Shown here: one piece after another, positions 1 to 12,239 of the stretch
How the letters are laid out: each line of letters starts with the position of its first letter
Position numbering within the stretch: the stretch's first letter is position 1
Source of the DNA: Stromatinia cepivora
Taxonomy: Eukaryota > Ascomycota > Leotiomycetes > Helotiales > Sclerotiniaceae
NCBI GenBank assembly: GCA_014898415.1
Contig: RCTD01000004.1
Span: 2,293,001-2,357,000, forward strand
Direction of reading: 5' to 3'
Length of the DNA stretch: 64,000 bases
The notes under the pieces: model-generated
The model's database searches: none
Told to the model about the DNA's origin: nothing
Seen by the model: only the letters and a program-made list of their open reading frames with translations
Made by a program: the position numbers and the translations under genes

Positions 1-2692
1 ACTTTTTCAATATTAAATAAAAATATTTGAAATTTTGTAATACAATAATTAAATACAATTGAATTATAAGGAGGTTTGTATTTTATTTTTTGTGGTTTTC
101 GTCCGGGAGTTGTGCTGATTTGGGATTCGGATTTTTCGGAATTTCGGGTGTGTAGTGTTTTTCCTATACAAAATGGGCGATTTTTTTGAACTTTTTTGAT
201 TTTTTGACTTCAAATATATATAATTTCAATACAAAAATATACAAAAATATTTTATTTTATTTTTAATAAATCTTGATTGATTATCTTTATATAAATATAA
301 ATCTTGATGAATTATTTTAATTTTTCATCTAAAAAACAAGAATCTGAAAAGTTGAAAAACCATCAATTTTGATATGATTTCGCTTAGTGTGCGATGAGTC
401 CGGATCAGAACTCTTACAAGAATATTATTTGAAAATCTATAAGAAAGCAATTGTTATATTAAACATAAACATATAGATAAAGAAACATTATCGATTAATT
501 TGAAAAACTTTGAAAAGACTTTTTGTATAACATATAAAAGACAGAATATTATTGTTTCAATATTGTTCTATATTGAATTTAAAAAAAACATCTCTTTTAT
601 TAATTAAGAATAATAAAACTTTTTATTATTATTTCAATATTATTTTACATTGAACTTAAAAAAAAGGTTTTTTCATTTATTAAAGAACAATGAAAAGTTT
701 TGCTACCGTTTTGTGACTCTGATATTATAATCATAGTGATTCGAGCGCAATTCTCGGTTAGAGCAGGGGGTACGAGGCCAGTCCTTGTGTTGGTATTTTG
801 AGAGCATTGTTTTCTTCGATAGGCACATCTAGACAGATGCTGTACAGTCTCAGAGCTATCAAGGCTGTGTGTAGATTAGACAAACATTACCAGGAGTAAC
901 TAGATGGAATTTTGAGGCTTGGATTCCACGTATACTCGCAAGCGAGCTGCCTAAGAAGGTGTGGGTGTCTGCCAATGTTTTAATGTGGTCGTTTGCTCAA
1001 CGAAAGATATACTAACTAGCATACGCAATAGTAGCTCGCGATTAAAGGTGTAGAATACACATAGAACTCAATTTCAGAGTTTTTGATGTTCCGATTCGGC
1101 AACCATGCGGGATTTCCTGCACAGTTGTTTAGACAGCCAACTTCTAAGATATTATTCGGTCACTTCAGCTGGAAAACTTTATATATGCACTTTCTGATCG
1201 TTGTAACTTAATAATGTCTGAAATCTATGATCATGGTCGGTTAGCCAAAGCTCACACTCCTCTCTATCTTGTGACCCCGCCTACATCAAGTGAAGTGAAC
1301 ACTCGAATTATCCTATTCACCACTTCAGGCTATACGTTCGTTCACTCTCAAGCGCTGTTCTCATGTTATGGTAACTGCTACCGTACGCTCTATTTTGTGG
1401 GAGGAAACTTTGTACGATTCTGCTGAGGTATAGCGTGTTGTTCAGTAAGCACTACTTTCCGTACAGCCATATGTGTTATGCTGTGTTTGACTGTACGCTA
1501 TGTAAATTGTCTCGTCCCCCGAGCGATAGGATGATACAGTATGCAGCCTCACTTCAGCCCATGGTGACAGACATTGAAGCCGTTGAATAAGGCCGTCCAC
1601 ATAGCAATATTTAATTCGTGATGTCTTTCCAAAAACATTTCTTACCTCATCTACGCATTCCTCTATGCCAAAATTCAGATGATCATGAGCAGTATATCAA
1701 GTTGATCACTTTCCACTTCCGAAAAATACCCGGTTTCCACCATGAAGACAGCCTTTTCACCAAAAATCGAACCTCGAAAGTAGAATCAATGTAGAGGCTC
1801 CAATTTACCTTTTAAAAATCCATCAATAGCATCATTAGATTCCATTCAATATTCTCTATCAAATACAAATGAAAAAATAAAAATATCAAAAATTGATTTT
1901 TTGATCCATAGTATATAGCTTTTAAAATGTACGTGAAGTCGTTCAAAACGAACAAACTGTGGGCGTGGGATCATAACATAATAGTGTGCCTCAGGCATCA
2001 TAGCAAACACACAAAATTATGGGGAAGAAGTTCAAAAAGCTGCTCGAAGGCTCCTAAAATTGAACCAACCAACCATATAAAACAAATGGCAGAACCGCCT
2101 AATACTGAAACACGGAAATTTTTTTGGATCATGAACCCAATAAGCCAATCACACACTTTTTTTGTTCTATCATCTGGTACAGAAAAATGAGCAATTGAGG
2201 ATTATATAGTTATACTTTTGTTATAGTAGGTATGGAAGGGAGGGAGGAGTGATGGTGATGGGTGAGAGGTTTGGTTTTTGGGTGTGGAGGGGGTGGCTTG
2301 CTGGTTGAGATGATAACCGGAAAAGTACAACTTACGCTTAAGATAAATATATTTTTAAATGTGCAATAAGTAATGGATGGCTAGCCAAGAGAAATTGTTT
2401 TGCTAATGGTTATATAAATCTTATGCTGTACATGAGTACTATGGACTGTAGGAAGATTTGATGAATGAACCATTGGCTTCCGATTTGATTCCCTCCTATA
2501 TAACTAATGCTCTATACCATAACAAAACGAAACGAATAAGTTTGACTGTTTTTGATATTTGAGCTGAACAATTGAGCTTTGGGCATCAAGTAACCTTATT
2601 AGAATATTTGGGATGACCGAAGTCTGAGATATGAATAGGTACCTAGTAATGAAGAAGATGGGATGAAATGAATGAAATGAAAAGAGATGCGA
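1..2692. other. Gene-free left flank
   Basis: I find no supported gene here. The first 700 bases are very AT-rich and contain a tandem duplication (551-703, listed separately). From about 720 to 2690 base composition is more balanced and lacks the heavy RIP look of the block to the right. The longest open frames are 70-87 codons (1214-1426 and 1927-2190) with no recognisable motif, so I do not call them genes. Confidence 0.6.
551..703. repeat. Imperfect tandem duplication, about 77-bp unit
   Basis: Two adjacent copies (551-627 and 628-703) share the order ATT(G/A)TTTCAATATT, then TATATTGAA or TACATTGAA, then a run of A, then a CTTTTTATT-like stretch and a block of AAGAA-type sequence. The copies differ mostly by transitions and small indels. 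The origin is unknown; it could be a fragment of a larger decayed repeat. Confidence 0.5.
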
Positions 2693-2836
2693 TAAGAATT
2701 TGTTCAGGAGAATTAGATGGATAACTATTATTGTCTGCTCTACCTACTAATCAATTACCTATCTATATCTCACATGACTAGTCGTTGTATTGACATATAA
2801 GAATATCTAGAATCTTGAAGCAACATTTGGATCTTA
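2693..2836. repeat. 144-bp direct repeat, left copy
   Basis: The sequence from TAAGAATTTGTTCAGGAGAA to GGATCTTA recurs in the same orientation at 21716-21857 with scattered, mostly transition, differences. The two copies bracket the whole transposon nest. A 125-bp TG..CA segment inside it (2701-2825) could be read as an LTR, but the similarity extends past both TG and CA and I see no target duplication. A duplicated host segment is therefore equally possible. Confidence 0.75.
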
Positions 2837-2842
2837 AGTCTA

Positions 2843-2866
2843 GTACCCTACTTTCCGGCCACCCCT
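2843..2866 (+). repeat. Left terminal inverted repeat, TA-flanked
   Basis: The sequence beginning GTACCCTACTTTCCGGCC directly after a TA (2841-2842) matches the reverse complement of 21681-21703 at 18 of 23 positions; that copy is followed by TA at 21704-21705. Weaker inverted similarity (a TAATAATTCAA motif) continues about 60-100 bp inward on both sides. TIRs with TA target duplication are the hallmark of Tc1/mariner-pogo elements. No transposase could be read inside, so the class is an inference. Confidence 0.55.
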
Positions 2867-5699
2867 AATTCCGGCCATTTTTTTACACCAAAAATCATGA
2901 TTTTCATCTATTAATAATTCAACAATTAATGAATATTATTTAATAAAATTTGAATTATAGATTCTTTATATAATTATAAATGAATTCTGAAAATTTTAGA
3001 TTTTTAATAATTGATTTCATTGAAATTTATAAGTTTAAACTTTTCAATTTTCAATTTGTATAGGATTTATATATAAATTTAAAAAATTATTAAAATTTAA
3101 AATAACTTTTCAACAAAAATAATTAAAAATAAATTATAATTTTTTTAGCATTTTTGAATCAAAATCTATCAAATAGATCAAATCAAATAATTTTTTTTTT
3201 ATAGAAATTGTGAGAATCACAGCAAAGAATCGGTTAATTTCGAATAACAGTAGATTTGGGTTTAGAATCAAAAACTTTTCATTACTTTCTCTAATGGTAT
3301 TGAAGAATCCCCCTCTATATAGATGAAAACTCTTCAAACTAGCATACAATTCGGCCCGCTTTCGGTTAGCCCTAGTTTCGTAGTTGAGGTTCGTAACAGA
3401 AATTCTTTTAATTAAAATATCATGATTTTTAATCCCTGTAAAATCTAAAAACTTTAATAAAAATTTTCTTATATATTTTAAAATTCGAAATCTTAATCTA
3501 TTTGATCAATTGCGATTTAAATATTCCAAAAAGATTTATAATTTATTTTTAGTAATTTTTATTGAATAGTTATTTCAAGTTTTAATAATTTTCAAATTTG
3601 TATATAAATTGTCAGAGTCACAAATGACAAAGAATCAATTAGTTCTAAAACAGTTATAAAACTTTTCATTATCCTTTTCTAATTAGAAGAATCTTTTTCT
3701 TTTAAATCCAATAAAGAGTGATATCGGAATGATAACAAATCGTTGATTATATATTAGAGTTTAATGAATATAAAGATTTTATAGAGTTTTTTAATTAATC
3801 GATAACAGATCGTTAATTGTATATTTGTTTTTAATAATGAAGCTGTTTTCTTGTAGAGATTCTTAGCTTTACTAGTAATATCCTTTCAATAACTGTAATA
3901 GAGTCTTCCCTTCGGGGCTTCGTTTTCGAGAAATTGATGAATTGCTGGTTTATTTGTAATTGCGGGGAGTCATCAATCGACAAAGCGGTTATAGTATATG
4001 ATAATTTTTGTATAATAAATAAAAAAGATAAATAATAATAATAATAATAATAACAAAAATATATATAGTTTATTTTTTGAAGGTTATATAAATCTATTGG
4101 AATCCTATTTTCGAAACTTTGTACTTCTGTATTACAATCGTGGTATCATATTTTAAAACTTTTATTATTCTCTCTGTTATATTTCAGCCCTTTCCCGAAT
4201 TGGCAATGCATTCGGTTTGTATACTTTTGTAATTCATGTATTCGATATACTTTCATTGTACTAAATGCATCGCTTATTATGATAATGCGAAATCTTTGTT
4301 TGAAGAAGAGATAATAAATGAGGAATGCTTTTTTCCAAAAGGATCCGATCTAATATATACGGAATGTATCCGAAAAAAGAAACTTTGTATAATATTATCA
4401 GAAGATATTAATTCTATAATAAACCGCTTATTGTGGTTTCATTATGAATAGTAGACAGCCAAAATGGGTTCATTTGAAAAGGTTATATTATTAGGGAAAT
4501 TGAAGGATTAATAAATTAAATTTATATAGAGAGTAAAAGTCTTCTTTTATAAATAAAAGAAATATAGTTTGATATAGTTATTTTATGATATAAAGGAAAT
4601 TGTATTAATATTGAATATATAGATAAAAAAATTGATGAAGTTGATGGAGATATATATAGATTTGTAATGATATTTTGTCGGTATATTGGGTATAGTTTAT
4701 TGTTTCTTTTATTAATAATTGTATAGCTATATCAACAATCGATGGATAAGTTAGTGAATGATAATGAATTGGAGGATATTATTAATGAAAAGGATAAGGA
4801 AGAGATCCCTAAGGCTTCTCCGATTCGATTATCGAAATCCGTTTGTATTCCATTAGCAAAATCGATATATCGAAAGATAATCAAAGATAAGGCCAAAAGT
4901 ATTAGAAGTATTGATAAAATAATAATGAAGAAATCACAGATCGTTGTATTTCGAATAGCTAAAGCGAAATCTATCAGGAAAACTCTCAAATTAGTTTTTG
5001 TCAAAAGAAAAGCATCAGAATTGATTGAATTTTTTAATAACAACGATAAGAATCTATAACAATTTAATACTAAACTATTAAACCCCAAAAAATTTAAAAA
5101 GGAAAAGATTTTAATGATTAATACATTATTCCTATTTTCGATAAATTCTGATAAACTAAATTCAATTTCTAAGATTAATATAATATTATCGATTGTTTAT
5201 CGAGAATCATCGGTAGTTCTAATAAAGTCAATAATACCTATAGTAGAGAAATCAATAGCTCAAATTGAAGATCTCGATCTTTTAAAGGACTCCAATAATA
5301 ATAATATAAGTATTGTTTTAGATGAGTATAATCAATTGATAAAAGAGCTTTTAGATTGATATAACAAATATAATAATTTAAATTTAATTAATCGATAATT
5401 AAATATTAATAAATCTCTCGGATTTTAATTATGAAATATAATTAAATCTTCTTTTATATTTGTTTCTATAACGATTCTACAAATTTTCTATTGGGATTCT
5501 ATTATTGAAAAATATATTCAGTGAATATTCTATTAATCAATGGAATTGGATATTAATAAGGATTTGGATAATATAGGTAAGAATAGATTGTTGAAAAAGG
5601 AGGTAAAAGAGTGAAGGAAATGCAAATATTTAGTGGTGAAGTGAAGATAATATATTTGTAATAATTTATTAGAATAGATTGATTATATAAGGGTTTTTA
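2867..5699. other. AT-rich RIP-decayed sequence, unassigned
   Basis: This stretch belongs to the transposon nest but shows no readable conserved domain. Open frames at 4236-4451, 4742-5059 and 5114-5359 (plus) and 3134-3349 (minus) have strongly biased Ile/Lys/Asn content typical of RIP-mutated DNA, and I do not call them genes. It may hold the remains of the TIR element and the 3' end and LTR of the Gypsy element. An imperfect direct repeat lies at about 3200-3330 versus 3600-3700. Small islands of higher GC remain near 3340-3400 and 3900-3960. Confidence 0.5.
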
Positions 5700-8600
5700 A
5701 ATATAGATATTCTAATTTTCTAATACAAATATGAATTCTTTTTGTTTTTATGATATATTTTAATAATATCACTTTTTTGTTCTTCGTTGTTGTTATAATA
5801 ACAATGCATTTTCTTTTTCGTAGTTCTTCAAATGCTTTTTGATATATATTAAATTTCATAAAACTTTCTATGTATCTTTTATTGACTAATAATCTTTTCA
5901 TTGTATTAGATATTGCATTCTTCGTTCTTTTTTTTTATAAACTAATATTTTTTCGATTTTATATTCTATATATCCTTCAATTTCTTTAAAAAGTAGGGGA
6001 TCAATAGTACTTTCACATTCAAATTATAATTCGAGTAACAAGATATAAAAGACATTATGTATTTTGTATAATATTGGAAATACTAGTTTATATATTTGTT
6101 CATTATTTTTGATATTAATAATAATAAAAAAGTTTATAAAACAATCAGAGAATTTCTTTTTGGATTGTAGCTATTTGATATTCTTGGTATTGAATATAAT
6201 CTTATCATCAATATAAAATCGCTGGAATAAATCTTTTTTATTATTCTTCGATTTTTTCTTTGTTAAATTATTCCAAATTTCTATCAATTTTACTTTTTCC
6301 TAATTTAACGATTCAATATGTTCTTTTACAGTAAATATCTTCCCTTCAGTATCGATATCTTTATTGATATAATTAAATATAGATAGATATTTATATATTA
6401 TTTTAAAAGGTATTTCATCAATTGTATTATATTATATTATATTATAGATGAATTCTATTAGGGATAGTAGCGATATTTAATCATCTTGTTTCTAATTGAT
6501 ATAATATATAATATAATAGATTAGATTCTGGTTTTGTTATTTCATTTGATTATCGATTTGTAGATAGAATGTTATTAATAATTTGCAATATATTTTTAAA
6601 TAGAAAAACAAATTCCTTCAAAATTTATTTGCGAATTGTAATTCTCGATCTGAAATTATTCCTTTCGATATATCGAAATCCTTAAAAATATATTGAAATA
6701 GAATCTCTATTAGTTTAAATAAAATTATTATTTTATTGATTAAAATATATCGGATAAACTTTGTATATTTGTTGATAATAATAAAGATAACATTGTATAT
6801 ATATTTATTTATTTTTAAAGGAAATAGATTTATAATAAAATCCATTATTATTTCTTTCTAAAGATCAAAAAGGAATAATAGGGTTTGTAATTCATTATAA
6901 GATTGATAATATTTCACAATTGTTTATTAATAGATAATATATATTTGTATATATCTTTTTATATTTTTTATTATATTAAACCAGAAATATTTGTTTTTTA
7001 ATATCTCTCAGATTTTCTTGATACTTTAATGATCTCCTATAAAATTATTGTAATGGACTTTCAAGATTTCGGTCTTTAGAATTTTATCTGGCAGTATAAA
7101 GGCATATTCATTATAAATGAATAAACTATCGGCATCGATTTTCCAAAATGTAGTATTTCCAATTAAATTATATCAATACTTCAAATATTCTTTGTTCTTT
7201 GTAAAATCGTTATTCTTTTAGAATTATAACAAAATATTTCTTATTGGTTTCGATATTGATTCAAATACTGTTTCATTATTAATTAATACATTAATTATCC
7301 AATATAATATCGATTATTTATAACCAATTTCTATTAACGATCCTTTAGAATTATATAAAAATAAGTTATACCCTTTTTGTTGGAAAAGGCCTATAACATT
7401 CTATAAAGATTCTATTTCTATTTTCAAAAGAAAGAAAATTGCGGTTATTATCGCAATACTTTTTAATTTATTTTATAATATAGATAGTATTTCATTGATA
7501 TTATTTATATTTTCTATATAATCTAATCGTTTTAATAAACCATCGATAAGATTTAATTTGCCCGATCTATATATAATTATGAAATTATAAATGATCAGAA
7601 TTTCGGTTTATTATATTTACTTATTATTGAATTCTTTTTTCTTTATAAAGTATTGGAAATTGTTGTGATCTATTTTGATTATGATAATATATCGATTATT
7701 TGTGATATAATATCATTATTAAATAAAAACTATATAAATAGCCAAAAATTCTTAATTATAAATAAAATACCTTTGTTCTATTGGATTAAATTTTTGCGAA
7801 TAGAAGGCAATGGAATATTTTCGAGAAATAATAGGATTATTTATATTATTAAGGAATAATTGAAAAAGCATATATTTTAATACAAATTTAGAAGTATCAG
7901 TTTTGATTAGGATTCGGAACACTGGATCAAAATATCGGAATATCGATATTGTAATAAAGGCTTCTTTTAAATTATCAAAGGTATTTTGAATTTCTTTTAT
8001 CTATTTGAATTCCAATATAGTTTTTCTTTTTTTGGTATCTTGTAATAGATTTATTAAATTATAAATGATTCGCAAATAGGCTATAATAAATCATTAATAG
8101 AAGTTTATAAAACTTAAGAAAACTTGAACTTCGCAAAAGAATATTGATATAAATTACTCGATAATAATTTGAATTCTGTTTGGTTCTATAATGATGCCTT
8201 TTTTTGATATAATAAAACTTAGGAATTCCATTTTGTATATATAGAATATATATTTCTTTAATTTGATATAGAACTTGTATTCAAATAATCTAATAAAAAT
8301 CCTATAAATATCAGCGGTATAGGTTTCCTTATCTTTGAAATAAATAAGAATATCATCAAGATATAAAATACAAATATTGTTTATAAGATCAGCGAGTATT
8401 TGGTTGATGTATATCTGAAAGGTAATGAGGATATTGATTAGACTGAAAGGTATAAATAAGTATTCGAACTGTTTATAACGAATATGGAATGTTATCTTTC
8501 ATTCGTCGCCTTCCTATATATATACTCGATGATATACATCTTTGAAATCGAATTTTGTAAAAAAAACCCTTTACTTTAAATGATCCAACGATTTGTTAAT

Positions 8601-9440
8601 TAGGGGTAAAAGAATATAATCTTTTTTTATAATCCTATTGAAGTTATAATAATTGATGTATAATCGATAATTATTTCCTTTCTTTAAAATAAATATAATC
8701 GAGACTTTGACGAAGCTAATTGAACGATGAATCCAATCTTTCTTTTAATATTCTTTAAGATATTCTTATAAAATCGTTAATTCCTTTTCTGAAAAAGTAT
8801 ATATTGATCCCCAAAAAAAGATTGATCCGGGTTCGAGGTTAATATAGTATTTTATTGGATAATGGTTGAATAATATACTATTTTTATCTTTTAAAAAGGT
8901 TTTCTTATATTTCTTATATTCAGAAGGTATTTGTAAGAATAATAATATAAAAATGTTTTTGAAGTTTGACGATGCTTTTATAATTGGTTGGGTTTCAGAT
9001 AATAATATACAGATTTTGATCCCGGTCTTCATTTTTTTGTACAATTTCTTGGTTATTATTATTTCGAGATTTTGTAATACAGGTCTGAAGCAGAACGAAA
9101 TCGATTGTCAATCGATATCGGGGTTTACTATTTAAAGTTAAAGTAATCTTAGAATAATATCAATCTTTGATAAATCTAGAATAGCAACAATGAATTGATG
9201 AGTATATATTCTTTTTTCTTTATATTCGTTTATTATTTCGATAGCGAATCGATGATTATTGTAGAAAGATATATTAGTATTATTAACTGATATTAATGAA
9301 GGGCCTTTATCGGGATCAAAAGTTCAATCTTATTTAATACATTTGTTTTGTTGAATAATATTAATTTATGTTCCGGAATCGATAAAATAATACATCTTCG
9401 TCAAAATATTATCGATCTTAAAGTTTGCTTCGATAATTAA
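5700..9440 (-). mobile_element. Ty3/Gypsy retrotransposon pol relic
   Basis: Minus-strand reading, from high to low coordinates, gives the Gypsy order. A protease-like stretch with YFIDSGT lies near 9360-9410. The pre-RT region with a NLEPGSIFFWG-like block and SEKEL lies at 8766-9044. An RT core with KFDFKDVYHRVYI lies near 8520-8570, and an intact YLDDILIYF catalytic box at about 8337-8367. Integrase core similarity (DFI..LFPLK, NKYTKF, IISDRELQF) occupies 6618-6845. PR-RT-RH-IN order is diagnostic for Ty3/Gypsy. Stops and frameshifts run throughout, with Ile/Lys/Asn-biased codons, so the element is dead and heavily RIP-mutated. It is cut on its gag side by the Copia insertion at 9446. LTR boundaries could not be fixed. 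Confidence 0.85.
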
Positions 9441-9445
9441 AATAA

Positions 9446-9611
9446 TGTTGGAAATGAGGCCATCATAGGATTAGAATTGAGGTCACGTGATCACAATGAT
9501 GCACAGACCATATTTGGGAATAACCTCAATTCTATTCCTATTAGAATAATAGATCTTTAGTTCAATCTATATAATCAACAATATTATTACTTTCTATATC
9601 AAAAGTTAATA
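9446..9611 (+). repeat. 5' LTR of Copia-1
   Basis: A 166-bp LTR starting TGTTGGAAATGAGG and ending AAAAGTTAATA, where the original CA end has become TA. It matches 20577-20742 in the same orientation and the two LTRs of the nested element in reverse, all exactly 166 bp. Differences between copies are almost all transitions. Confidence 0.92.
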
Positions 9612-12073
9612 GATTATGAAATCCAATTATATAATAATAATTAGAAAGTAAAGTAAATTGAAAAAGGATTAGTATAATTAATAAAAATAAAACAAAATGA
9701 AAATCAGAATTTTCATATAATATTATCAAAACAAAATTGAAATATGATAATATAGTTTATAATTTATAATATTATAGATCAAAGTGGAGAACAATTTATA
9801 TAATATTGATATAGAATTATAACAAAAGTAAAAAGCAAATTTGCATAATTACAAGAAAATATATTATAATATGATTTTATGAATTTTTTTATTGTTTTAT
9901 TTTTTATATTTCTTTATTATTTTGAATCTATTTATAATATATTTTTTAAGATCGTTTTAAAAACCTGAAAATTATCTTCGATATCTATCAAACAATAAAA
10001 AACTTTTATAATATCGGAATCAAATAATCCTTCGAAATTCGATTAAAACAATTATAAACGATAATTCAAATAAATGAAGATATAATTGAAAAGGAAAAGA
10101 TGATTTTATATAATTAATCAAATATTGAACGAATATATATAGATTGCAGAACCCAATATAGTATCTGTCTATAAAATCAATAATCATATATATTACAATA
10201 TCGAATTGAAATCGGAATATTTAAAGAATGAAACGAATATATTATCATATATTTGTATAATATTCAATAATAACAATGAAATCTTCATCAACGAATATTC
10301 AACAGTATATACATTCTAAAAATACCTTAAATCAAAATATATCAGAATCAGTATAATCATAACCAATATATATATAACGATGATCCAGAACTTCAAATTT
10401 CAATTCGATATCTATTCCGATATAATTATTATCAAAGTTTGAGATAAACTAAAAGAGTATAAAAGGAAATTAGGGATTGTAGACGAAAACTATTGATCAA
10501 TATATCAAAATACTATTTTATTCTTAATTTTAATATATAATCTTTTAATCGATTATCAAGAAATAGTGGATATATTGGATATCTAAATCAATCTTAATAT
10601 CAATAATAAAATCAAGCATTTATAGATTAAAGAATTTCATTTTAAAGATAAATCAAAGCGAACACAAATTACAAAAGGATCTAAATATATTTCTCAATAT
10701 TAAAAATCAAATTTCGAGACCTTAAACAATATTTTCAATCTATATCAAAAGGAAAATCATTATATACGAAATTATCTATATTTAATATAAACCAGTAAAT
10801 TCCTTTATAATTATCTTTATCATCAAAAAAGAAAAAGATCATTGAATCCGAAGAAAATCTATTTCAACAAGAAAGATCAAATATATTCTGTTAATAATAT
10901 TTTTGAATCAAATTTCGATATTAAGGATATAATAAAAAAAGATTGCAATTTGATAAAAAAAATTATTAGTAAAACTTCTTTTAGCAAATAATATACCAAT
11001 ATAGATACTTCTTTATATATATCTGATCAATCTTCATTATTCAAATCAATAGATTCTATTACCAAACAAAGAATAAAAATTAATAGAAGAATAATATATT
11101 ATCGCTATTAGAATTTAATAAATATAATATACAAAAATAATTCTAAAATATTATTTTCAAATATATTATATATATTAAAGCTAAAAGTAAACTTGTTATT
11201 AGAAAAAAGGATCTATAAAATAAAACTATAAAAGGAATTCAATTCTTATTATATATATTTCAAAAAAAACAATAAAAAAATCATCCATACTAGAATACAA
11301 AACGAAATATATATGATTTCATATATAATCAAAGGATACAAGGATATAATTCTTTATTCGAATATATATCAAAATGATCAAAAAAAAAACTTTTCTTCAA
11401 AAATAATCGATAGCATCAAAAATATCGATAACGAATTAATATTCAAAAAGAAAAAAAGATACTTATTATAATATCAAAGATTCAATCATTTAGATCTAAA
11501 CAAAATCAAGAATCTATATAAAATATCCAATATAATCAAACCAATAAAGATCCCAATTAAATTAGATATCTACAAAGTATATATATTCACCAAAATAATC
11601 AATCGTATTCTGAAATAATTGAATTTATATAAATCAAAGAGATTCAAACTTATATATTTCGATATTACAAGATTATTTCCAAAATCGATTCAAGGGAATC
11701 ATTATTTCATATTGATTATTGATAATTATATAAAAGTAAATTGAATTATATTATTTAAACAAAAAGATAATATAATTCAAACATTGAAAACTTGGAAAAA
11801 GAAGATAAAATTAATTATTGAAGAAAAGATTATTATAACCAAAACTAATAATATACCAGAACTCTTATAAATTATTCATAAATGATCATTAAGTATATAA
11901 TCCGAAATTACAATAATTACCTCTTTACACCAAAACAAACCCGTAAAACAAAACACAAGGATTACAAAAACAAATATAAAAGCAATACTAAAAAAAACTA
12001 GATTACCATTAAAGTTTTGGAATGAAATTATAAAATATAATATTTATATCAGGAATCGTATTAATATTGATCC

Positions 12074-12239
12074 TGTTAACTTTTGGTGCAGGAAATAGTA
12101 GTATTGTTGATTATGTAGGTTGAATTAAGGATCTATAATTCTAATAGAAGTAGAATTAAGGTTATCCTTAAATATAGTCTGTATACTATTGTAGTCTTAT
12201 AATCTCAATTCTAATCCTATAATGGCCTTATTTCCAATA
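12074..12239 (-). repeat. 3' LTR of Copia-2
   Basis: On the plus strand it reads TGTTAACTTTTGGTGCAGG through to TTTCCAATA, the reverse complement of the Copia-1 LTR, 166 bp long. It is preceded by target duplication GATCC at 12069-12073. Confidence 0.92.

Noticed and set aside
1214..2190. Two short frames (70 and 87 codons) as small genes
   Set aside because: No motif, no splice signals and no context supporting expression.
2701..2825. 125-bp TG..CA segment as a definite LTR of the Gypsy element
   Set aside because: Similarity between copies runs past both ends, there is no target duplication, and no primer-binding site follows.
4732..5359. Open frames on both strands of the AT-rich block as genes
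   Set aside because: Their Ile/Lys/Asn bias and lack of motifs fit RIP-mutated DNA rather than selection for protein.
9446..12239. A short element with inverted 166-bp ends, like a foldback or MITE
   Set aside because: The two ends belong to different Copia copies; pairing 9446 with 20577 and 12074 with 17389 gives target duplications and complete domain order.
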